A stretch of DNA of 36,259 nt from Actinomycetota bacterium. GTDB taxonomy: Bacteria > Actinomycetota > Acidimicrobiia > Spongiisociales > UBA5794. Below are positions 30,291 to 36,259 of the stretch, in pieces. The stretch spans positions 1 through 36,259 of the forward strand of contig JAADIG010000028.1 in NCBI GenBank assembly GCA_013151445.1, in the 5' to 3' direction. The notes under the pieces were generated by a model that saw nothing but the letters and a program-made list of their open reading frames with translations, searched no databases and was not told where the DNA came from. Both the position numbers and the translations under genes were made by a program. Within the stretch, counting starts at the first letter, position 1. Each line of letters starts with the position of its first letter.

Positions 30291-31346
30291 GTGAGCATCG
30301 ACTCGCACATCATCGAGACGCACGTTTTCACGCAGAGACGTCGCGGCTACGACCCGGCAGAAGTTGACGCAATTGTCGCCCGCCTGACGGCAGCGCTGGT
30401 TTCGAACGAACGCGCCCTCGCCGAAACGCGCGCCACGGTCCGATCGCTCCAGGAAGACCTCCAGGCCGAAACCGAAGCAGATGATCGCCACGCCGAGCAA
30501 GAAGTTGCCCGTATCTTGGCGACCGCGCAGGCCCAGGCAGATGAGCTCTTGAAGAGTGCCCGCGACCGTGCGGACACGTACGAACGCGCAGCGAACGACC
30601 TCTTTGCGAAGGCCGAAGCCACTGATCGGGACCTCACCTCCGAAATCGAAGATGCGGTTGGGGCCACCGCAGCTGAACAGGCTGACATCCTCGAGGAGGC
30701 GACACAAGAGGCCGAGGCGATGCTCCGAGATACCGAGGTTCAGGCGCAGCGGCGTGCTCGAGAGATTATCCAAGATGCCATCACCGAATCCGAAACGATG
30801 CTTGCGGACGCCGAGTTTGGTGCTGCCGCCCGAGTTTCCTCGGCAAGCATGCACGCCGAGGCCGTGCTGAAACAGGCCCGCGCCGAAGCGGAGGATCTCA
30901 TCATCGGTGTGCAGGCTGACATCGAGCGTGAACGTACGAAGGCAGCCGCGGCCATCGCCGCGATGGCGAGTGCAGTTGCAACACCGACGGTTGTCGACCT
31001 CACCGATTCTGACCCCACGGTGGCGTTGGGGCGGTCCGCAAGTCCATCACCTACCCGCCGGCACACCCAGTCCGTGATTGTCCTCAAACCAGACGGCGTC
31101 ACGATCGACCTTCACGACAAGTCTTTCGCTGATCCCATTGCTGAGTTGGTCGCCCATCGTCACTATTCGTTTGCGATCCCCGACGGCAGCGGTGCACTCC
31201 CCGCGACACGGGCCTTGCTCAATAGCGACATCGTCACATCAAATTCTCGACGCATTCCCGATGGTGCCGAGGGGGGCCGGGCCACGATCTATCAACGTCG
31301 CGGTCTCGGGATACGTAGCCGCCTGTCCCTGCTCAACGAGTCCTAA
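30291..31346 (+). CDS. DivIVA-domain coiled-coil protein
   Basis: A 351-residue protein beginning with the DivIVA membrane-curvature motif THVFTQRRRGYDPAEVDAIV (about 10-29), followed by some 200 residues of Ala/Glu/Arg-rich coiled coil (about 35-235) with repeated A-x-x-E-A-E patterns, a short Pro/Ser/Thr linker and a C-terminal region (about 265-351) with an odd globular look (VIVLKPDGVTIDLHDKSFAD). DivIVA/Wag31 proteins mark poles and septa and steer peptidoglycan growth in actinobacteria. This one differs from Wag31 in its extra C-terminal part. GTG 30291 follows TTGGAGG. Divergent from the HTH_17 gene. Confidence 0.82.
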   Translation: MSIDSHIIETHVFTQRRRGYDPAEVDAIVARLTAALVSNERALAETRATVRSLQEDLQAETEADDRHAEQEVARILATAQAQADELLKSARDRADTYERAANDLFAKAEATDRDLTSEIEDAVGATAAEQADILEEATQEAEAMLRDTEVQAQRRAREIIQDAITESETMLADAEFGAAARVSSASMHAEAVLKQARAEAEDLIIGVQADIERERTKAAAAIAAMASAVATPTVVDLTDSDPTVALGRSASPSPTRRHTQSVIVLKPDGVTIDLHDKSFADPIAELVAHRHYSFAIPDGSGALPATRALLNSDIVTSNSRRIPDGAEGGRATIYQRRGLGIRSRLSLLNES

Positions 31347-31384
31347 CAGGGACCCGGATTCCATTTCGCCGGCGGGGTGTGTCC

Positions 31385-32227
31385 CTACATTCGGCTGGCG
31401 ATCGCCGCCGCAAAACGCTCAGCCGCACCAGCACAGAGCGACAGGAACAGCGCCGGCTCGATGAGCTCAAGTTCGATAAGAAGTGGACCGGTCATCCCCT
31501 CGATGAGATCGACACGTGCATAGAGCGGTGTGTCGGCGAGGAACGTCAGCGAGGCTTCGGCGACGTCTTGCTGGATCGACGTTGCCTCTGTGGCGACGAG
31601 CGTGCCACCCAGGTGGGTCTGGGTCCGAAAATCACCGTCGGCGGGGATCTTACGGACCGCATGCGAGTACTGTCCGTTGAAGTAGACGAGCGAGGTCTCT
31701 CCATCCGTTTCCACTGCAGGTTGGAAGGGTTGGGCAATCATCATTTCGGGCAGCGACATCAGATGGTCAGCGATTCCGACGATGTCGTCCCCCAGGAACC
31801 TTGCGGTCCCTCTTGCGCTCGCCGAGACAATCGGCTTGATCACGACCCGATCCGCACCCCACGTGACGGCCGCTTCGAGAACAGTTCCGGCCGATCGAGT
31901 TGCGATTGTCGGGATGACGGGCAGTCCCGCTTCGGACATCTGGATCAAGTAGTTCTTGTTGGCGTTCCACCGGATGATCTCGGGGGCGTTCCACATCGTT
32001 GTTGCCTCCGAAACGCGATCGACCCAGGCGAGGAACTCGGCGATTCGATTGTGGTAGTCCCAGGTCGTCGAAACCACCAGGGCGTCGTACGAAGACCAGT
32101 CGACCGTGGCGTCCCATGGGACCCGGTCGGTCTCCAGGGAATGGGTGCGGAGCGCGGCCATGAGCAGTGGGTCCTTGGTGTCCGCACGCACCCAGTCGAG
32201 ATCGGTAGTAACAATCGCAATCGTCAT
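31385..32227 (-). CDS. ATP-grasp ligase, glutathione-synthetase-like
   Basis: A 280-residue ATP-grasp protein. Seen: MTIAIVTTDLDW start strand, the ALVVSTTWDYHNRIAEFLAW region that is typical of this subgroup, the nucleotide-binding VVIKPIVSASARGT strand and loop, QPFQPAVETDGETSLVYFNG, and the metal/ATP site YARVDLIEG followed by LLIELELIEPALFL. Members include DcsG-like and prokaryotic glutathione-synthetase-like enzymes that couple a carboxylate to an amine; the substrate is unknown here. ATG 32227 lies 8 nt below TACTCT, again leaderless-looking. It shares a 56-bp divergent promoter region with the ABC transporter operon. Confidence 0.86.
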   Translation of the reverse strand: MTIAIVTTDLDWVRADTKDPLLMAALRTHSLETDRVPWDATVDWSSYDALVVSTTWDYHNRIAEFLAWVDRVSEATTMWNAPEIIRWNANKNYLIQMSEAGLPVIPTIATRSAGTVLEAAVTWGADRVVIKPIVSASARGTARFLGDDIVGIADHLMSLPEMMIAQPFQPAVETDGETSLVYFNGQYSHAVRKIPADGDFRTQTHLGGTLVATEATSIQQDVAEASLTFLADTPLYARVDLIEGMTGPLLIELELIEPALFLSLCAGAAERFAAAIASRM

Positions 32228-32235
32228 CGCCACCA

Positions 32236-32275
32236 AGAGTACTTTGGTGTTGGCCCGGCACCTGACCACTAGTGT
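32236..32275. promoter_or_regulatory. Divergent promoters of the ATP-grasp gene and the ABC operon
   Basis: Minus strand: -10 TACTCT at 32236-32241, 8 nt before ATG 32227. Plus strand: TGTTGG (32248-32253), 16 nt, TAGTGT (32270-32275), 8 nt before ATG 32284. Both would produce leaderless or nearly leaderless mRNAs from a 56-bp region, so opposite transcription probably interferes. Confidence 0.45.
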
Positions 32276-32283
32276 CCTAGTCC

Positions 32284-33234
32284 ATGGAAGAAGCCGCTAC
32301 CCCTCTCCTCGTTTGCTCGGATATCCGCAAGACGTACGGCGATCTGGTTGCGGTAGATGACGTCTCGTTTCACATTCTCCCCGGAGAGACGTACGGGCTA
32401 CTCGGCCCAAACGGGGCGGGCAAGACCACAACGATCAACATCATTGCCGGGATCCTGGACGCCGATGGCGGCGAGGTCCGAGTCGCCGGGCAGCCGATGA
32501 ATCCACGAGCTACGCGTGCCAAAGCAGCCGTCGGCTACGTACCCCAGGACATTGCTCTCTATCCCGATCTCACCGCCTCGGAGAACCTCGTATTCTTCGG
32601 TCGTCTCGTGGGCCTTTCCGGGACGACGCTGAAGGAACGGACCCGCGAGATACTTGAACTGACGGGTCTAACGAGTCGGGCAGAAGACCGTACCGCAACA
32701 TTCTCGGGAGGGATGAAGCGGCGTCTCAACATCGGTATCGGTTTGATCCACAGTCCCCAACTGCTGATCCTTGACGAACCAACGGTTGGCGTTGACCCGC
32801 AGTCGCGCAACGCCATCTTGGAGTCGGTTGATGCCATGGCAAACAATGGGATGGCGGTGCTGTATACGACGCACTACATGGAGGAGGCGGAGCGTCTCTG
32901 TGACCGGATTGGGATCATCGACGATGGCAAGATCGTTGCGGAGGGAACCCAACGCGAACTCGTTGAGAAGCTCGGTGGCCACGACAAGCTCCACATCGGT
33001 ATCACCGGACACGGCCAGCCTGCGGTGAACGCCACCGCCATGCTCGACTGTGTGATCCGGGTCAGTTTGGGTGATGCCGCAATGGAACTCATCGTGAGCG
33101 ACGCCCGATCGTCGCTCGCCGAGATCGTGAACACGATCGTCGAAACCGGGGCGGAGATTACGGGTATCGAGATCGAAGAACCCAACCTTGAAGCGGTGTT
33201 CCTCCATCTCACCGGCAAGGCACTGCGGGACTGA
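32284..33234 (+). CDS. ABC-2 exporter ATP-binding protein
   Basis: The 316-residue ATPase of an ABC-2 type exporter (NatA/DrrA class). Walker A GPNGAGKTT (41-49), Q-loop YVPQDIALYPDLT, signature SGGMKRRL (141-148), Walker B LLILDEP (160-166) and the switch His in YTTHYMEEAE are all intact. A C-terminal extension (about 235-316) matches the DrrA-type domain that docks to the permease. It is followed by two permease genes at 2 nt and by a 4-nt overlap, forming a complete heterodimeric exporter. Export of a lipid, drug or toxic compound is typical; the substrate is unknown. Confidence 0.94.
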   Translation: MEEAATPLLVCSDIRKTYGDLVAVDDVSFHILPGETYGLLGPNGAGKTTTINIIAGILDADGGEVRVAGQPMNPRATRAKAAVGYVPQDIALYPDLTASENLVFFGRLVGLSGTTLKERTREILELTGLTSRAEDRTATFSGGMKRRLNIGIGLIHSPQLLILDEPTVGVDPQSRNAILESVDAMANNGMAVLYTTHYMEEAERLCDRIGIIDDGKIVAEGTQRELVEKLGGHDKLHIGITGHGQPAVNATAMLDCVIRVSLGDAAMELIVSDARSSLAEIVNTIVETGAEITGIEIEEPNLEAVFLHLTGKALRD

Positions 33235-33236
33235 CC

Positions 33237-34397
33237 ATGCCAGCAGTCCTCATCGCCCTCAAGGACTTGCGACTCCGGTTGCGCGACAAGTCCGCAGTCA
33301 CCCTCGGGCTGATTGCACCTCTCGGTCTCGCCATCATCTTCTCTCTCATCATTCCGGATGTGTCGGCTGGCGAGTTCACAATGGAGCTCGGGGTTGTCGG
33401 CATCGAACAGTCCGATCTAGGTGGAGTGTTCGAATCCGAGGTTATCGACGACTTGGACAGGTCCCTTTTCGCTGTGACCGAGTTCGACACAGAGGGCAAC
33501 GCTCAGAAGGCGGTCGATCGTCTCGACGTGTTTGCGGTGATCGTGTTTCCCCCCGACATCGATGCTGCCGTTGCGGCCGGCGGTGGTGAGATCCAGGTCA
33601 TCACCACGAACGAGGCACCGATCAGTGGGGAGATCGCTCTGTCGATTGCCCGGCAATTCGCAGGCGATGTGTCCGGTGTACAGCTCTCGGTTGCAACGGC
33701 GCTGTTTGCCGGGGGAACGGATGTCGAGGCTCTCGCTGCCCGAACGGTCGCAACGCCACTCCGCCTTGAGGTTGTTGATCTTGAAACCGGGGACCGGCAG
33801 CTCGACATTTCGACATTCTTCGCAGCCGGTATGGCCGTGTTCTTCTTGTTCTTCACCGTCCAGTTCGGTGTGTCCGGCCTCATCCAGGAACGCACCGACG
33901 GCACCCTTCCCCGTCTGCTCGCCGCCCCGATCCACCCGGCTTCGATCATCGCAGGCAAGGGCCTGGCAGCGTTTGCACTTGGCGTGATTTCGATGGCGGT
34001 GTTGATCAGCGCAACGTCGTGGCAGATCGGGGCGCGCTGGGGTAACCCGGTGGGGGTTGGCATGCTCGTCGTTGCAGGGGTCGCATCGGCGATTGGCATC
34101 ATGGCGGTGATTGCAACCCTCGCACGAACTGCCGAGCAGGCATCCAACATTCAGTCCGTTGTTGCGGTTGTACTCGGTCTCCTCGGGGGTTCGTTCTTCC
34201 CCGTGAGCCAGGGTCCCGCGATCCTGTCCAAGCTCTCCCTCGCAACACCTCACGCCTGGTTCCTCCGCGGATTGGGCGATCTCGCTGGTGGGGCCGGACC
34301 CGCAGCAGCTGTGCCATCAACGATCGCCCTCCTTGGGTTTGCGGTCGCGACCGGTGTTGTTGCCGCTCTTCGAATGCGAAGCATGGTCCGGCTGTGA
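33237..34397 (+). CDS. ABC-2 exporter permease, first subunit
   Basis: A 386-residue permease with one N-terminal helix (about 22-40, VTLGLIAPLGLAIIFSLIIP), a large extracytoplasmic domain (about 45-190) and five to six C-terminal helices from about 197. The cytoplasmic/loop motif VSGLIQERTDGTLPRLLAAP (about 215-234) is the conserved E-R-x-x-G-T-L segment of ABC2 membrane proteins. It starts 2 nt after the ATPase gene and overlaps the second permease by 4 nt (GTGA). Confidence 0.92.
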   Translation: MPAVLIALKDLRLRLRDKSAVTLGLIAPLGLAIIFSLIIPDVSAGEFTMELGVVGIEQSDLGGVFESEVIDDLDRSLFAVTEFDTEGNAQKAVDRLDVFAVIVFPPDIDAAVAAGGGEIQVITTNEAPISGEIALSIARQFAGDVSGVQLSVATALFAGGTDVEALAARTVATPLRLEVVDLETGDRQLDISTFFAAGMAVFFLFFTVQFGVSGLIQERTDGTLPRLLAAPIHPASIIAGKGLAAFALGVISMAVLISATSWQIGARWGNPVGVGMLVVAGVASAIGIMAVIATLARTAEQASNIQSVVAVVLGLLGGSFFPVSQGPAILSKLSLATPHAWFLRGLGDLAGGAGPAAAVPSTIALLGFAVATGVVAALRMRSMVRL

Positions 34398-35539
34398 AGG
34401 CCCTCACGATTGCGAACGTGACCCTGCGCCGCATGGTGCGTGACCCGCTGTCGTTGTTCTTCGTGTTCGTCTTCCCGCTGCTGTTGGTGCTCGTCATCGG
34501 TGCGACGTTTGGTGACGGATTTCAACCGCGGATCGGGATCGTTGAGGGCAACGGTCCCACCGCCGAGGCGCTCGCCGCCCGGCTCCGAGCACTCGACGGA
34601 TTCACGCCGCGGACGGTTGGTTCGGCAAACGAGGCCGCAGACGGTGTGGCCCGCGGTGCCTACGAGGCTGCGATCGTGATCCCCAACGACGGTGGCAACA
34701 TGCTTGCGGTCCAGGTCGTGGTGCGCCAGGGTTCAAGCGCACGCCAGATTCGTACCGTCATTGAGGGTGCCGTCGCCACGGAGGCCGCGTCCCTGCGGGC
34801 TGCCGACGTCCTCGTCGCTGAGGGGCTTCGGCCCAACCTTCGCACGGCGCTGGCAACGGTCGACCGGGTCGAGGAACGTGTCGCGGGGTTCTCCGTCGTC
34901 GAACGCAGCGTGGATGATTCACCGAACGAACGTCCCATCGGCGCGTTCGATCTAGGCGCCGCCCAACAGTTGGTGTTGTTCACATTCCTCACGTCGCTGT
35001 CGGGGGGCGCGGCGCTGATCCAGTCACGCCAATGGGGCGTGTCCCGCCGGATGCTGGCGACCCCGACGAGTGCGGCGACGGTGATTACGGGTGAGGCACT
35101 GGGACGGTTTGGTGTCGCCATCGTGCAGGCGTTGACGATAGCTGTGGGATCGTCACTGTTCTTCGGCGTGTATTGGGGTCCGTTGCTCCCCGCCGGCATC
35201 ATCATCGGACTATTCGCCGCCGTATCGGCCGGGGCATCCATGTTGCTGGGGAGCCTCGTCGACAACGATCAGCAGGCGGGGTCGCTCGGGGTGTTCCTCG
35301 GTCTTGCAGCCGCTGCCCTCGGTGGGGCCATGGTCCCGCCCGAGATCTTCTCACCCACCATGCGCAACATTTCGCATCTGCTCCCCCACGCCTGGGCACT
35401 TGATGCCTTCACCGAGATCGTCCGCCGCGGCGGAGGTGTTGGCGACATCCTGATCGAGCTCGGCATGCTCGCGTTGTTCGCTGTCGTCATCCTGGTCGCG
35501 GCCGCGACGGCGTTCCGTAAGACCCTGACTACGAGCTAG
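34394..35539 (+). CDS. ABC-2 exporter permease, second subunit
   Basis: A 381-residue permease with the same architecture as the preceding one: TM1 at about 16-36 (LSLFFVFVFPLLLVLVIGAT), an extracytoplasmic domain (about 40-185) and C-terminal helices from about 195, with LSGGAALIQSRQWGVSRRML as the equivalent of the E-R-x-x-G loop (here Gln-Ser-Arg-Gln-Trp-Gly) and LPHAWALDAFTEIVRRGG near the end. The two permeases probably form a heterodimer with the ATPase dimer. GTG 34394 overlaps the stop of the first permease. Confidence 0.92.
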   Translation: MKALTIANVTLRRMVRDPLSLFFVFVFPLLLVLVIGATFGDGFQPRIGIVEGNGPTAEALAARLRALDGFTPRTVGSANEAADGVARGAYEAAIVIPNDGGNMLAVQVVVRQGSSARQIRTVIEGAVATEAASLRAADVLVAEGLRPNLRTALATVDRVEERVAGFSVVERSVDDSPNERPIGAFDLGAAQQLVLFTFLTSLSGGAALIQSRQWGVSRRMLATPTSAATVITGEALGRFGVAIVQALTIAVGSSLFFGVYWGPLLPAGIIIGLFAAVSAGASMLLGSLVDNDQQAGSLGVFLGLAAAALGGAMVPPEIFSPTMRNISHLLPHAWALDAFTEIVRRGGGVGDILIELGMLALFAVVILVAAATAFRKTLTTS

Positions 35540-35574
35540 CGGCATGCCTCCGGCGGGAATACTGTGACCTGAAG

Positions 35575-35580
35575 TACAGT
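35575..35580 (+). promoter_or_regulatory. -10 box TACAGT of the PPOX gene
   Basis: TACAGT ends 10 nt before ATG 35591, implying a 0-4 nt leader; no ribosome binding site is present. The -35 is unclear. Confidence 0.4.
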
Positions 35581-35590
35581 TTGAGCCACC

Positions 35591-36025
35591 ATGGGATACA
35601 CCGAAGCACCACCCGACTGGTGGAAGAATTTCATTGCAGCGCTGCCGGCGCGCACCGCAAAGCTCGCCATTGTCCGCAAGAATGGTGCGCCACACGTCGC
35701 ACCCGTGTGGATCGACCTGGACGGTGACGACGTCATCTTCATGACGGGGGCCAACACGATCAAGGGAAAGGCTATCCTGCGCGACCCACGGGTCTCGCTG
35801 TGTCTTGACGACGAAACACCACCTTTTTCGTTTCTCACAATCTCTGGCACCGCTACAACATCAACCGACACCGAGGAGCTGATGTACTGGGGCACCCGAA
35901 TCGGGGGACGCTACATGGGTGCTGACCAGGGTGAGGCGTACGGGAAGCGCAATGCGGTCCCCGGAGAGTTGCTGGTCCGTGTGACGGTCGACAAGGTCGT
36001 CGCCAAGGTCGATGTCGCAGGCTGA
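35591..36025 (+). CDS. PPOX-class F420/FMN-dependent protein
   Basis: A 144-residue split-barrel flavoprotein of the pyridoxamine 5'-phosphate oxidase-like family, many actinobacterial members of which use F420. Seen: RTAKLAIVRKNGAPHVAPVW with WIDLDGDDVIFMTG (strands 1-3), KGKAILRDPRVSLCLDDE, FLTISGTATTSTDTEEL and YMGADQGEAYGKRN near the end, in the order typical of PPOX class F420-dependent enzymes. It is probably a reductase acting on a small molecule; the cofactor choice is family inference. It lies 51 nt after the ABC operon and 25 nt before idi. Confidence 0.87.
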   Translation: MGYTEAPPDWWKNFIAALPARTAKLAIVRKNGAPHVAPVWIDLDGDDVIFMTGANTIKGKAILRDPRVSLCLDDETPPFSFLTISGTATTSTDTEELMYWGTRIGGRYMGADQGEAYGKRNAVPGELLVRVTVDKVVAKVDVAG

Positions 36026-36050
36026 GACGGAACCGTTGGAGAGTACACCA

Positions 36051-36259
36051 GTGAGCAACACAGACTCAGAGACCCGGAGGAACCGGGTCGTTCTTGTCGA
36101 CACCACCGGAGCGGTGATCGGCGAGGCAGACAAACTCGCGGCACACCGTGACGGGGGTGAACTGCACCTGGCGTTCTCGGTGTTCGTGATCGATAACGAC
36201 GGGCGGGTGTTGCTCCAGCGCCGTGCCCCGGGGAAGTATCACTTTGCGGGCCGGTGGAC
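36051..36259 (+). CDS. idi: Isopentenyl-diphosphate delta-isomerase type I (5' part)
   Basis: The window holds the first 69 codons, from GTG 36051 with GGAGAG upstream. The fragment reads RRNRVVLVDTTGAVIGEADK and then HLAFSVFVIDNDGRVLLQRR followed by KYHFAGRW, the Nudix-fold start of type I IPP isomerase (H-x-A-F-S-V-F and the W-T-N-T-C region just beyond the edge). The enzyme interconverts IPP and DMAPP for isoprenoids. The catalytic Cys and Glu lie outside the window. Confidence 0.9.
   Translation, partial: MSNTDSETRRNRVVLVDTTGAVIGEADKLAAHRDGGELHLAFSVFVIDNDGRVLLQRRAPGKYHFAGRW

Noticed and set aside
29865-30854. Long minus-strand frame covering the DivIVA-like gene
   Set aside because: Only its last 80 codons are protein-like (HTH_17); the rest is antisense to the coiled-coil gene.
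31324-31352. GTCCCTG/CAGGGAC inverted repeat at the end of the DivIVA-like gene as a terminator
   Set aside because: The 15-nt loop and absence of a T-tract make intrinsic termination unlikely.

Overview
This 36.3 kb window is a chromosomal segment of a high-GC actinobacterium, most likely a member of the class Acidimicrobiia or a close relative (inference). Supporting signs are a DivIVA/Wag31-type coiled-coil protein, an XRE regulator paired with an HbhA-like Lys/Ala/Pro-tailed protein as in mycobacteria, a PPOX/F420-type flavoprotein, an AroF-TyrA pair, frequent GTG starts, 4-bp ATGA/GTGA gene overlaps, and many start codons lying 6-10 nt below a -10 box, which suggests leaderless mRNAs. 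No rRNA, tRNA, transposase, phage gene or CRISPR array was seen. The genes read as ordinary housekeeping and accessory metabolism, not as an island.

Left part (1-12.3 kb): a partial DUF3054 membrane protein, a frameshifted MarR regulator, 3-methyladenine glycosylase I (tag), then a DAHP synthase-like/chorismate mutase fusion preceded by a Phe/Tyr-rich leader peptide and an intrinsic terminator (a ribosome-mediated attenuator). After these come a flavin reductase, an APC permease, an ACAD10/11-like kinase with a coupled small membrane protein, a lipoprotein, a DMT exporter, the heme O/heme A synthase pair ctaB-ctaA, a 35-residue membrane miniprotein coupled to a MenH-like hydrolase, and a second alpha/beta hydrolase.

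Middle (12.3-23.6 kb): selD, which reads through an in-frame UGA in its catalytic motif and is therefore a selenoprotein gene with a SECIS-like hairpin. It is followed by a putative short terminated RNA in front of mgtE, and then a long minus-strand series: aroF, tyrA, a GCS2-type carboxylate-amine ligase, nadE, a class IV aminotransferase, a hypothetical protein, a lipoprotein, and a GGDEF protein whose HD-GYP domain has lost its metal ligands.

Right part (23.7-36.3 kb): an atypical SDR overlapping an acyltransferase that carries a Rho-N-like plus C3H-finger N-terminus; an XRE-HbhA operon with two identical-core palindromes over its promoter; a DUF4332 protein; a degenerate MobA-like protein; alanine dehydrogenase; a membrane protein; a HTH_17 protein divergent from a DivIVA-like protein; an ATP-grasp ligase divergent from a three-gene ABC-2 exporter; a PPOX protein; and the start of idi.

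The strongest leads are the aromatic attenuator controlling a DAHP-synthase-like domain that has lost its metal-binding residues while its chorismate mutase looks intact, and the UGA-containing selD that ordinary gene calling would truncate.
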